This document shows positions 45,937 to 58,125 of a stretch of DNA of 64,000 bases, piece after piece. The notes under the pieces are model-generated. The model was not told where the DNA came from. It did no database searches and worked only from the letters and a program-made list of their open reading frames with translations. The stretch lies in the NCBI RefSeq assembly GCF_001625305.1, contig NW_017804442.1, positions 1,216,304 to 1,280,303 of the forward strand, given 5' to 3'. Origin of the DNA: Branchiostoma belcheri (taxonomy: Eukaryota; Chordata; Leptocardii; Amphioxiformes; Branchiostomatidae). Position 1 is the stretch's first letter. Every line of letters begins with the position of its first letter. Both the position numbers and the translations under genes were made by a program.

Positions 45937-48900
45937 TTAGGCCATGACCCTGTCATAGAGGAACATCATCTTATCGGATTCGGAGGCATCCAAGAAACCG
46001 TCACCTGAAAACAGTAAATCAGAAGAAAAAGCGATTGTTTTAAGTTTGTTGAAAAAAAAAACCATGGGAACTGTTGAACGATCGTTTAGACCATTACAGT
46101 AAAAAACAAATTAGACCTCCTCCCCGAGATCTTGTTTCCATACACCTGTAACTTGAGAACCATTCCCATTCACAGAACTACAAATATAGGACCTTAGGGT
46201 TCTTCATCGCTATGAAGAACGATGCAACAGGGGCTCAGGATTCTAGGGGCCTGTCCAGTCGAAGGGATGCTAGACTTGTCATGATAGGCTAGGCTTGATA
46301 TGGGCCTAAATAGTGAGAGGCTGCTAGAACATGATGTAGCCAGGCTAGGCTAGGGGCCTAACCAGTGGAAACACTGCTAGAGGCTAGGGGCCTGACCTGT
46401 GTAAGGCTGCTAGAAACGTGATTAAGTCAGGCTAAGCAACAGAGGAAACCCTACCGTTGATGTCATGGTAGTTGAAGAGGTCGTCCAGGCGGAGGGTGTG
46501 CATCTCGCCGAAGCTCAGGATCCCGTCGTTGTTGTGGTCCAACCTATTGAAAAGGAGCTGGGTTCCAACGTACATGGTGAACTCCTGAGCGTCCAAGTGG
46601 TTGTCATCTGCACGGACAAGATGAGGAAGACGTTTGGTAAGATCATGTTAAGAAATGTGCCTGCAGGTCCAGGGAGAGATGCTAGGGTTTATAAACTAAC
46701 AACAAAACAGAAAAAAAACCGTTTTGTTTCTTGGGAGGTCACTAAAGACATGATTAACTGTATTGTATTATCAGAAGTTAGAATCGGAAGGTTCTGAGTT
46801 ATCTAGCAGGCCCCATAGTTGTGTCCTTGTACGTATTTGCTTAATCGACTCAATCGTAAATATTATGTACCTAGCTTCGATAAGGGACGTCCTCTCTGAC
46901 GGGACTTTATGCTAGAAGCTCCATGCACATGCCACAGCTCAAGCTTCACACATATCAAAAGGTGGAGGTTCATCTGGAGTGGATCAAACCTTACAATCTC
47001 GCCTTACGTACTATAAAATTGCGCCTATAGACCGTTTACAGGTTCTTCAAAGCGGGGTTTCAAGGCGTGGTTAACGTTGTAGTTAGCGTGGTTGATTTAG
47101 AATTAGAATTAGAATTAGGAGATTTTGAGTTCCCTAACAGGCTCCAAAGTTGTGCCCCTGCACCTTACACCCTATTCAAAACAAACAAAAAATACGAAAC
47201 GTACCATCAAGGTCTGCGGCATCCAGAGCCTGGTGCATGGTCATGGCGATGTCCACCTCAGCCAGGCTGATCCAGCCGTCACCGTCAGCGTCCGGACCCA
47301 TGCCCTGCACGATGTTGGGGTCGGTCTTGATGACGCCGTACACGTACAGAATGCCGTCGGCTTCGGTAGTGTTAAGACTCAGGTAGCCATCACCTGCGAT
47401 CATATAAATACAAAAAGATCTGTTACATTTTGGATATGCGGTGGTGCAATGTTGTTTATGTGCCCCTGCATTGTATTCATTTAGAAAATATTAAGTATTG
47501 TTTGATAATGTTAATCTGTAAAATATACCTCTGTTCTGTAGAATTGAGCATTACATCATCTATTCTATGTTTACTTCTAATACATATATACAGGCTGGTC
47601 CTGTAAGGCGCCAGACGTGTGAATGAAGTTTATTCATTCAGTAGGACACATGTTTATTGATGACACACCATTGTCTTATCTAGCCTAGTCTAGTTCTTCA
47701 GTTACAATTTGTTTCACTCACTTAAAACAGTCATTTTGGCATCACAATTACATACCAGGACGCTACGAAATTAACCTTTGCGGATTCTTAAAAGCACAAA
47801 GTAGGAAAACGAACCGTTGACGTCGTAGATGTCGAAGATTCCCTCCAGGGAGGTTCCGCCCTTGACCTCGTCATAGGACAGCTGGCCGTCCATGTCGGCG
47901 TCCAGGAGGTTCACGATAGCCTGGGTGTCAGCGCCGAAGGCGGGCGTCAGCTCCTGTACGGTGTGGAAACCGTCTCCTGCAGGGAGAACAGCGGACCGGA
48001 TTTACTTCGCGATTCCTTCATCGGGTCTGTTAAACGTAATGATTATTGAACCGGGACGGGGGGCGATACCAACTTTCAATCACAGTTTATCCACTATTTT
48101 CGTCATTGATCGATTGGATGACCAAGTGTATATATCTATACCGACCATGCAGGCCCGGATACAGTTACAGAAGCTGGTATGTTACGCCTAAAGCCTTACC
48201 GGGACGGCGGACGATGCCGACTTCCAATCACAGTTTATCCATTACTTATGTCATTGGTAGAATGGATGACCAAGTGTATATACCTATACCGACTATATAG
48301 ATACGGATACAGATACAGAAGCTGGTATGTTACGTCTAAAGCCTGCCATACAGATGCAGACATAAAATGTAAATAGAAGCAGCCGTGTTCGTACCGTTGG
48401 GGTCCATGGCGACCATGAACTCATCCAGTGTGAAGGCGCCCAGAACCTCCAGCTTGGAGAGCTTGCCGTCTCCGTTGGCGTCGAGAGCGTTGGTGATGGC
48501 AGCGTCGGGGTTCTGGATGGTGTTGTAGATGTAGTTCATCTGGTACGATTCCGACATGTCCAGGAATCCGTCGGCTGCATGCAGCAAAGAGGATGAAATG
48601 AAGTGAACATGTTTTGACAAATTCTGAAAACTTGCCTAGAAAAAATCGCGAGCTACGAGCATATGTTTACTACATCTAGTCGTTTATGCAATAGGATGTA
48701 GCAAACATACACGTCCTGTACAGACCCACACCCTTATACAACTGGATGTAAACACAGGTTTCATGTCCTTGTACTCTCTAAAGTATGCTTAGCAAAATGA
48801 ACCCCGTCCAGGCAGATCTATCCACACTAAACCACCTAAAGCATGTTTGTATCTTAATTGTCGATAAAAGACCCCCTTATTGAATTAAGATTTCTGCCGG

Positions 48901-49762
48901 TTTCCGGTTTGACATCTTGCAATGAAAAAGAATAGTCACCTGTCAAGACAATAGATGAAGAGAAAACGCACCGTTCTTGTCGAAGAGGTCGAAGAACTCG
49001 CCCAGGTTGAGCCCATGCTGGAACTCGCCGATGGTGAGATGGTCGTCGCCGTTGTTGTTCAACTGGTAAAAGATGTCTCCAGTACCGAAGAGTTCGACGA
49101 TCTGCGGCAGGTAGAGGAACCCGTCGTCTGGGGGAACAAAATGGGTCAGACGGACTGTCTAATATTTGTACTATGCCCCTATCACACAAAGACGAATATA
49201 TATGGCCTAACGAATCTGCCGAACTCCCCCAGCCATGGTTAGGAGTAGGTCAGTTTTTTACTAGTTTACCAGTTCATTCTAGTGACACTGAAGTAAAGTT
49301 ATCCAATGGATGTGACGAGAAAGGTCCGAAGTTATCCCCATACTTATCCTGTAATAGAGTTTGTATCGTCCATGAATCATTTGTCTATATGTAACAGGAC
49401 GATCGCATTTGTCGCACAATCGAAATGTAATAGACCTTTTAACTTTAAGCACACTGTGACAGAACCAACTGTTGACAGATATAAGACAGACATTTAGGTA
49501 ACAAAACAGGTCAATTTTGTACGACAAAAGCACTACTAGGCTGGGATCACACGACGATCGTAGGGCAAATGTGAGCAAGCCCTGAGACGTGCATTAACTT
49601 ACTATCAATGTCCAAGGCGACAAGAGCGTCGTGCAGAGTGATGGCGTTCAGAACCTCCTGTTTGGAGATCATGCCGTCACCGTTAGCATCCAGCATCATA
49701 GTCTGCCTCCTCATTGGAGAAGCGGTTGCCAGGGCAACGAAGAACAGGAGGAAGGGAGTCAT
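45937..49762 (-). CDS. Gene D: secreted 12-EF-hand protein (palindrome left arm)
   Basis: Exons: 49762-49603, 49127-48972, 48574-48395, 47976-47815, 47393-47205, 46607-46455, 46004-45937, giving about 355 residues. Signal peptide MTPFLLFFVALATASP. Loops include DANGDGMISKQE, NNNGDDHLTIGE, DANGDGKLSKLE, DADMDGQLSYDE, DADGDGWISLAE and DHNNDGILSFGE. The C-terminus is KMMFLYDRVMA. Exon 4 uses an unusual donor, GTTCGT, also kept in gene E. The product is almost identical to gene E on the other strand, from which it is separated by about 2.8 kb. Secretion and calcium binding follow from the signal peptide and loops; the function beyond that is unknown. Confidence 0.9.
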
Positions 49763-50250
49763 GGTTGGTTGGTTGGTGGGTGATGTCAGTAGCTGTAAAA
49801 GGCACATGGTGACATCGTTAGGGTGAAATTAAAACATATCGTAGTCATTTTAGCTTTGAGAAAGCAGTGAAAATTTTGAATAATTTGCTGTTGCGAGTGG
49901 TAGTTTGAATGACCAGATGGCCTGGGTTTAGAAAGCTTAAGCTTTGTGGAAAAAGTAGAAAAGAAGCTTCATGGATCAGAATTCGTATATCCATTGCCTC
50001 AAGTGCAGCAATACGACTACATTTTTTTCTTCGCAATTCCTAAAACAGAGTCCATAGATGAACAGGACAAGAATAAAACTATTTTGCTGCTGCGTAAAAA
50101 TTGCGGCAGGGCGCGGATAAACTACAGCACAAAAATCGACCTGTGTGAAATCCTCCAGGTTCCAGTTACAGTAAGGAAACAAAGCAACAAAAGTCATAAT
50201 GGCTAGAATATATAAAGAAGAAAGTGAGGATAAGCAACAAGTCAACTTAC

Positions 50251-50290
50251 CAGTCTGTCTTCTCGGATGTCGAGTTGGAACTTGAGTGGC
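50251..50290 (-). other. 5' UTR exon of gene D
   Basis: Minus strand: CGAGAAGACAGACTG|GTAAGTTGAC ends at 50251, the same as gene E at 53042. The second leader part begins at 49792 after a TTTTACAG acceptor. Confidence 0.6.
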
Positions 50291-50310
50291 AGAGGAACGA
50301 GATGTGTGTT

Positions 50311-50318
50311 CTTTTAAA
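50311..50318 (-). promoter_or_regulatory. TATA-like box of gene D
   Basis: TTTAAAAG on the minus strand at the position where genes C and E have TATAAAAG, so it is one base weaker than theirs. Confidence 0.45.
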
Positions 50319-50962
50319 CAATTTTGTGACCTTCCTCTGATTGCTCTGAAGAGTTTCTTATCATCTCCCAGGTCTATTTTTAACTTTTCTGTTTATTCCT
50401 GGTGCTTTCGTAAGGATAATTTGAAGGATGTTTCGCGTCTCACTCCAAAATAATAATCGTGTATAACAACGTGTCCAAATATCTAACAGGGCAAGGCCGT
50501 CATGCGTTTATCTGCCACGACAATGTGCTATAAGATTACTTTATCTAAAGATACTAGTTATGAAATAATGGTACTTATGCAAGGACTATACAACTATTTA
50601 TATTAGAGTTATAAGACTAGTTATGTAAGGATTATACTATAAGTTATATAAAGATATTGATTTGTAAGTGCTGCATATTGTAATTGAAGTATAAAAGTCT
50701 TAGTGTAATACTTTTCACTTTTAAACCTTAACGATATAACGATATTTTCATGGAAAGACTTGTGCCTATCCATGACTTCACAGTTGCGTCTGCACATGGT
50801 ACTATGACGCTGGTTTTGAAGAGTCAAAACTATAAATTTTCTTATGTATGATGTCATATCCATGTGATCGAGTTGCACGTGCAGTTTCCGATTGGCGCTT
50901 GCAATAGACTATTTATAGATGTTTTTTCGCGTAATGTTGTCTTACAAATACCATCGTCGCTG

Positions 50963-50994
50963 TGACGTCATGTGAAGACGTAGATGTGACGTCA
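50963..50994 (-). promoter_or_regulatory. Paired CRE-like palindromes upstream of gene D
   Basis: TGACGTCA at 50963-50970 and 50987-50994, the same 24-bp spacing and similar spacer as upstream of genes C and E. Confidence 0.55.
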
Positions 50995-51119
50995 TGTGCA
51001 TACAGATGTCTGCCCCGTTTAAATTTCACATCAATAAGAAAATAAAAACATCTGACATTTTTACACAGACATTACAATAAACAGTATTATAAATCATTAG
51101 CAACCCTTATCAAGTAGTA

Positions 51120-52160
51120 CCCTTTCGTAACTACGTCTTTACATAACTAGTACCTTCACATAACTAGTATTGTTACATATAAACTAGCGTCCTTGCACTA
51201 CCAGTATCGTTACAAAACTAGTATTTTTAGACATTAAGTCAACTAGCATTTTACATTACTAGTACCTTTACATAAATGCTAATCTTTACATAAAGAGTTG
51301 CATAATTTTGGCGTAACTAGTGCCTTCGCATTACTAGTAATGTTACAAAACTACTGCAGCCCAATACAGTAAACACGTGTGTAACCGGGCAAGGCCTTAC
51401 TATGTTTATCTGGTAGGACGATGAGCTAAAAAGATAATAGTATTAAAATGATGCAACAATGCTAGTTATGCAAGGATTACACAACGAGTTAGGTAAGGAT
51501 GATGCAACTAGTCATGTAAGACGTCGGTGAAGGTTAGACATCAAGGTATTAAGATATGCCAAAAAAGTTACTCAAGCAACTGGATATGATTTTGGAAACG
51601 GTCAGACGTTTCAGGTAGCATCCACTAGCTTTCGTTAGTGTTAGTTAATATGTAAGAATACCGTACTGTGCAGTGGTAGTATATGATTGTTATATTTGTG
51701 ATGTAAGAATGATATTTCTAGTTGGTGAGTTGGTGAAATACATAATGAAAAGTAAACTGTTCTCCAACTCAAGGATCTAAGGTCTAAGGTAAGGTCCAAC
51801 TCAAGGCGCGAAAATAACCAGAAATTTTCTAACGAATCGCTCACAGTTTTCATCAGCTTTATAACCAGAATGCTGTGGACACGTGACTTTTAGCCACGTG
51901 TGACGTCAGTAATGGGTCAGCTTTATCATAACATGGTTACATTACGTCAAGATACCAGTCATAAAAATATACTAGTAATTTAAAATACTAGTTGACGTAA
52001 TGTCTTAAAATACTTGTTTTGTAAGAATACTAGTTGTGTAACGACGCTAGTTAATATGTGACAATTATACTTGTGTAATAGCACTAGTTTTGTAACAATC
52101 TTAGTTATGTAAAGACAATAGTTATATAGATATGCTAGTTGTGTAAGGATACTAATCTAG
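51120..52160. repeat. ACTAGT-rich degenerate minisatellite between genes D and E
   Basis: Many copies of a short unit like CATAACTAGTACCTTTA in the left half and the inverse in the right half, on both sides of the palindrome centre. Traces extend to 50540-50660 and 52660-52760. Confidence 0.6.
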
Positions 52161-52287
52161 AAGGGTTGTTAATGATTTTATAATACTGTTAATTGTAATT
52201 TCTGTGTAAAAATGTCAGTGTAATTTATTGCTGCCAATTTTATCTTATGGATGTGAAATTCAAACGGGGCAGACATCTGTCTGCACA

Positions 52288-52319
52288 TGACGTCACAGCT
52301 ACGTCTACACATGACGTCA
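52288..52319 (+). promoter_or_regulatory. Paired CRE-like palindromes upstream of gene E
   Basis: TGACGTCA at 52288-52295 and 52312-52319, 24 bp apart with spacer CAGCTACGTCTACACA. The mirror image of the gene D pair. Confidence 0.55.
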
Positions 52320-52974
52320 CGCCTTTGATGCTGGTAGGAAGACAATATCACGTGGACTAAACCATTCATAGTGCTGCCGAACATCGAAAACTGCACGTGA
52401 AACTCAATCACGTTAATATGACATCATACATAAGGAAATTTATAGTTCTGACTCCTCAAACCAGCATCTTAGCTGTAGCACAATGTGCAGACGCAGTTGT
52501 GAAGTCATGGATAGACACAAGTCTTTCCAAGAAAACATCATTTAGATTTCATGACCATTAGAAGGTTAAAAAGTGAAAAAAACATATTTATTGTAAACAT
52601 TTTTCACTTAAATTACAATAAGCATCACTTACGTTGATACAAATTGATATCTTTCCATAACCAATGAGTCCTTGACATAACTAGTTGTATAATTCTTATG
52701 TAAACAGTTGTATAATCCTTGCATAACTAGCATTATTGCATAACTAGTATCTTTAGATAACGTTATCTTTATAGCGCATCGTCGTGGCATATAAACACAG
52801 TACGGCCTTGTCCGGTTATAGATATACATAACGTGTTTATTGTATTGGGGTGAGACGCAAAACATCCTGCAAATTATCTTTAAGAAAGCACCAGGAATAA
52901 ACAGAAAAGTTAAGAATAGACCTGGGAGATGATAAGAAACTCTTCAGAGCAATCAGAGGAAGGCCGTTAAACTG

Positions 52975-52982
52975 TATAAAAG
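52975..52982 (+). promoter_or_regulatory. TATA box of gene E
   Basis: TATAAAAG about 60 nt before the end of the first leader exon. The following ACACATCTCGTTCCTC is nearly identical to gene D. Confidence 0.6.
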
Positions 52983-53007
52983 AGCACACATCTCGTTCCT
53001 CAGTCAC

Positions 53008-53042
53008 TCAAGTCCCCACTCGACACCCGAGAAGACAGACTG
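53008..53042 (+). other. 5' UTR exon of gene E
   Basis: Ends GACAGACTG|GTAAGTTGATG. The rest of the leader resumes at 53490 after TTTTTTCAG and runs to the ATG at 53529. The 5' limit is inferred from the TATA box. Confidence 0.6.
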
Positions 53043-53528
53043 GTAAGTTGATGACTTGTTGCTTATCCTAACTTGCTTTATATTTTAGTCATCACTTTGT
53101 ACTGTTTCCTTACTGTAACACTGCTGCAATTGTTACCCCGTAGTCTAATTGCAACACCTGGGGCAATGGATATTCTTACCAGACTGATCCACGTTTTACA
53201 AACCCAAACCTGTTCATCTGTAGACTCTGATTTAGGTGCTAGTACTACGGATAAAAAAATGTAGTCTTATTGAAACACCTGGAGCAATGGATATACTAGT
53301 TTTCTGACAAGACAAATCCATAAAGCATCTTTTCCACTTTTTCAACATAGCTGAACAAACCCTGGTCATCAACGCCTGGTCTACCACTCGCAATAGTAAA
53401 TTATTCTAAATTTTCACTGCTTTCGAAGTTAAAATGACTTTATATGTTTTGATTTTACCCTAACGATGTCACTATGTGCCTTTTTTCAGCTACTGACATC
53501 ACCCAACCAAACCACCAACCAACCAACC

Positions 53529-56500
53529 ATGACTCCCTTCCTTCTGTTCTTCGTTGCCCTGGCAACCGCTTCTCCAATGAGGAGGCAGACTATGATGCTG
53601 GATGCTAACGGTGACGGCATGATCTCCAAACAGGAGGTCCTGGATGCCATCACTCTGCACGACGCTCTTGTCGCCTTGGACATTGATAGTACGTCAATAT
53701 ACATTGCATATAATACATGTAGGGCCCGGTCACATTTTTCGTACGATAGGCATATTTCGGCTATATGTCCGACATTGTACAAACTTTAGGCAGTCCGTCT
53801 AACTCATTTTGTTCCCACAGACGACGGGTTCCTCTACCTGCCGCAGATCGTCGAACTCTTCGGTACCGGAGACATCTTTTACCAGCTGAACAACAACGGC
53901 GACGACCATCTCACCATCGGCGAGTTCCAGCATGGGCTCAACCTGGGCGAGTTCTTCGACCTCTTCGACAAGAACGGTACGTTTTCTGTTTATATATTGG
54001 CTTCGCAGATGACTATCGTCATTAATTTCAAGATGTCAAACCAAAGACTGGTCTACTTCCAGCGGAACGAACCACCTAAACCTTTCGATAGGTGTGGTGG
54101 GTTCTTTAGTTTGCCCGGAGTGTGGCTCTATCGAACTTTAGGGGGTTAAATGTGAACTTTGCATGGATGGGGCACATTTTACGATAGACTGTAAGCATAG
54201 TTTAGAGATTACAAGACACCTATGTTTACTACATCTTGTTGCATAACCTACTAGACAAGAACATATTTAGTTGGCTTGGTTTGAAATGAGCTCTAGAATT
54301 TGTTTGGTTCGAGGCATTTTTCGGAATTATCAAAACATGCTCACTTCATTTCATCTTGTTTGATGCCTGCAGCTGACGGATTCCTGGACATGTCGGAATC
54401 GTACCAGATGAACTACATCTACAACACCATCCAGAACCCCGACGCTGCCATCACCAACGCTCTCGACGCCAACGGGGACGGCAAGCTCTCTAAGCTGGAG
54501 GTTCTGGGCGCCTTCACACTGGATGAGTTCATGGTCGCCATGGACCCCAACGGTACGAAAACGGCTGCTTCTATTTACATTTTCTATCTGCACCTGTATG
54601 GCAGGCTTTAGACGTAACATGCCAGCTTCTGTATCTGTATCCGTATCTATATAGTCGATAGAGGTATATACACTTGGTCATCCATTCTATCAATGACATA
54701 AGTAATGGATAAACTGTGATACCTGCATCTGTGAAGCAGGCTTTAGGGGTAGCATACCAGCTTCTGTGTCTGTATCCAGATCTGTATTGTTAGTGTAACC
54801 TCCTATTACCACAAACACTTGGTCATCCATTCTACCAATGGCATAAGTAATGGATAAAGTGTGATTAGAAGTCGGTATCGTCCCCCATCCCGGTTCAATA
54901 ATGTTTGATGGACCCGATGAAGGAATCGCGAAGTAAATCCGGCCCGTTGTTTTCCCTGCAGGAGACGGTTTCCACACCGTGCAGGAGCTGACGCCCGCCT
55001 TCGGCGCTGATACCCAGGCTATCGTGAACCTCCTGGACGCCGACATGGACGGCCAGCTGTCCTATGACGAGGTCAAGGGCGGAACCTCCCTGGAGGGAAT
55101 CTTCGACATCTACGACGTCAACGGTTCGTTTTCCTACTTTGTGCTTTTGAGAATCCGCAAAGGTTAATTTCGTAGCGTCCTGGTATGTAATTGTGATGCC
55201 AAAATGACTGTTTTAAGTGAGTGAAACAAATTGTAACGGAAGAACTAGACTAGGCTAGATAAGACAATGGTGTGTTATCAATAAACATGTGTCCTACTAA
55301 ATGAATAAACTTTATTCATAAGTCTGGTGCCTTACAGGACCAGCCTGTATATATGTATTAGAAGTAAACATAGAATAGATTAGGCGATTTGAAATTTTAC
55401 AGAACAGAGGTATATTTTACAGATTAACATTATCAAACAATACTTAATATTTTCTAAATTAATACAATGCAGGGGCACATAAACAACATTGCCCCGCCGC
55501 ATATCCAAAATTTGACAGATCTTTTTGTATTAATGCGCTCGCAGGTGATGGCTACCTGAGTCTTAACACTACCGAAGCCGACGGCATTCTGTACGTGTAC
55601 GGCGTCATCAAGACCGACCCCAACATCGTGCAGGGCATGGGTCCGGACGCTGACGGTGACGGCTGGATCAGCCTGGCTGAGGTGGACATCGCCATGACCA
55701 TGCACCAGGCTCTGGATGCCGCAGACCTTGATGGTACGTTTCGTATTTTTTCTTTTTTTGAATAGGTGTAAGGTACAGGGGCACAACTTTGGAGCCTGTT
55801 AGGGAATTCATAAGAACCTAATTCTAATTCAAAATCAACAACGCTAACTACAACCACGCCTTGATAACCTCTATTTTTCTTATGATACTTTGGACCTGCA
55901 GGCACCTTTCTTAACATGATCTTACCAAACGTCTTCCTCATCTTGTCCGTGCAGATGACAACCACTTGGACGCTCAGGAGTTCACCATGTACGTTGGAAC
56001 CCAGCTTCTCTTCAACAGGTTGGACCACAACAACGACGGGATCCTGAGCTTCGGCGAGATGCACACCCTCCGCCTGGACGACCTCTTCAACTACCATGAC
56101 ATCAACGGTAGGATTTCCTCCGTTGCCTAGCCTGACTAAATCACGTTTCTAGCAGCCTTACACACGTCAGGCCCCTAGCCTCTAGCAGTGCTCCACTGAT
56201 AAGACCCCTAGCCTAGCCTGACTACATTGTGTTTCTAGCAGCATATATTTAACTGGTTAGGCCTATAGTCTAGCCTAACATCACCCGTCTAGCATCCCTT
56301 CGACTGGACAGGCCCCTAGAATCCTGAGCCCCTATTGCATTGTTTTTCATAGCGATAAAGAACCTTAATGTCTCATATTGGTAGTTCTGTGATTGGGAAT
56401 GGGTCTCGAGTTACATGGATCTCGGGGAGGACGCCCAATTTTTTACTAAAATGGTCTAAACGATCGTTCAACGGTTCCCATCTTTTTTTTCAACAAACTT

Positions 56501-56610
56501 AAAACAATCGCTTTTTCACGTTCTTCTTATTGACTGTTTCAGGTGACGGTTTCTTGGATGCCTCCGAGTCCGATAAGATGATGTTCCTCTATGACAGGGT
56601 CATGGCCTAA
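53529..56610 (+). CDS. Gene E: secreted 12-EF-hand protein (palindrome right arm)
   Basis: Exons: 53529-53688, 53821-53976, 54373-54552, 54962-55123, 55545-55733, 55955-56107, 56543-56610, giving about 355 residues. Signal peptide MTPFLLFFVALATASP, then twelve EF-hand loops in the same order as gene D. A difference visible in exon 1 is EVLDAIT in E against EVLNAIT in D. All introns are phase 1 and split alternate loops after D-x-(N/D)-G. The ATG follows a CCAACCAACC leader. Intron 7 and the 3' UTR intron carry a SINE and a hammerhead-family repeat that the D arm lacks, so some insertions are younger than the duplication. Confidence 0.9.
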
Positions 56611-56705
56611 AGTCAGCAAACACCGTCAGACCGGTGCCTATTGTAAGTATCACTCTCTTCGTTCGTTAGCCAGGTTGCTAGATCATAGTAAGGATACTAC
56701 ATAGT

Positions 56706-56975
56706 GGAGTCGTGTGGCGTAGCGTGGGGTCGTGTGGCGTAGCGGCAGAGTGCGCGACTCGGAACTAAGTGTCCCGGGTTCGAGTCCTGACATGCCACCG
56801 ATCTTGTGCCCTTGGGAAAGGCACTTTACACGGCTTTCCTCACTTAGCTCAGGTGTAAATGAGTATTGTCCTGTAATGTATGTGTCCCCTGTGTTGGTGG
56901 CGGCATTGATATAAGTTGAAGAAACTTGAGTGTGTCGTCACCACGTCTTGTGATTACATGTTGGGAAAAAAAATA
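56706..56975 (+). mobile_element. tRNA-derived SINE after the last coding exon of gene E
   Basis: Head GTCGTGTGGCGTAGCG is doubled at its start; B box GGTTCGAGTCC. Absent from the matching place in the D arm. Confidence 0.8.
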
Positions 56976-57483
56976 TACGAAAATTGTCTAACGCACACGC
57001 TGGACCATGGAGGTTCTGCACGTCTTATAACTAGTCGATTACTGTCTATGTAATATCTCTGAGCGCTCACTGCCATATCCTAGCCTATCGTAGGGGCACA
57101 AATTATAAAAAGCAACATTTCAAGTACAAATGGACGACAGTACCGTGAAAACCAGTTAGTGAAAAAGTTTAGATATTCACCAGGAATCCTATTATGAAAG
57201 TTCATCTGTGTTGGTAGTTACATGTTTAGAGTTAAAACTTTTGGTCCAACACAACAAAGTTCTCTCACCTAGAGCTTTCGACCAGTCACTCTGGTCTTTC
57301 TCGGTAGACTGACCCAGTGAAGCTTGTCACGTGGCTTCTTTGAAGTGTGACGTCAACACTGGGTCAACGGTATCTGGTAGACGATGTCGGCCCCCGTCGC
57401 GGTTCAATGGCATCTTAATTTTTCTATGCAAATCACATTTCAAGACCTACTGATTATTCACCTTTTCCTCATTTCCGTTGCAG

Positions 57484-57667
57484 TTCACCCACCTGGCACC
57501 TATTTCCTGGCGCAGTAGCAACAATGCAAATGTCGTTAAACTTCAGTACGGAGAGTTAAACTCGAAGTGCTAGTGCTAGCTTAACCATGCGTACATGTAT
57601 CTAATATGTACAATAAAGGTCCTTATTTATTCATTGCTTAGCCCAGTGGGGCAAACTGTACAATAAA
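57484..57667 (+). other. 3' UTR exon of gene E
   Basis: The last coding exon has a GTAAGT donor at 56643. The acceptor TCCGTTGCAG opens TTCACCCACCTGGCACC here. AATAAA occurs at 57612-57617 and again at 57662-57667. Confidence 0.65.
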
Positions 57668-57989
57668 GTTCTTCATTCGTTCATTCAGAAACTGTCATTG
57701 TTTCATTTTTCTCTTGAAGAATTACGTTAAATGACAGGTACAGTTAAGTTATTATCTAAACATAAATGCACAGTAGCTGCAATTGGGTGTGATTCCGCTA
57801 GACGGTGCAGTTCTAATTGGTAACTTTGAATACACAGTTCGAAGTAAATTTTGTTCTGCATACCTACAACTTGAAGAAAATTACCTGCACCAAATTTTAC
57901 CTGCAATTGTCAGAGTTTAGAAAATACTGGTCACTTAGAAATGTTAAGAAACCCTTGCCCTTATGTGGTACCAGACAACACACAAAAAA

Positions 57990-58077
57990 AATCCACACAC
58001 ACACACACACACGAACACACACATACACATGCACACACACATACACATGTACACACACACACACACACACATACACA

Positions 58078-58122
<45 letters not shown>
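57990..58122. repeat. (CA)n microsatellite at the 5' edge of the LINE
   Basis: Another CA tract at 59651-59690 lies just past the LINE tail, so the LINE seems to have landed inside a CA tract. Confidence 0.9.

Positions 58123-58125
<3 letters not shown>

Larger units (their letters stand above)
44670..57670. repeat. Large palindrome holding genes D and E
   Basis: The two arms carry the D and E genes, their introns, leaders, TATA-like boxes, CRE pairs and about 1.3 kb of flank each, in opposite orientation. Leader donors at 50251 and 53042 put the centre near 51650. Examples within the spacer: 50741-50870 mirrors 52420-52540, and 50980-51110 mirrors 52165-52300. Arms are interrupted by unmatched insertions. 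Confidence 0.8.

Noticed and set aside
57817..58122. First 100 residues of the LINE open frame
   Set aside because: They read ordinary flank and a CA microsatellite; the real element begins after 58122.
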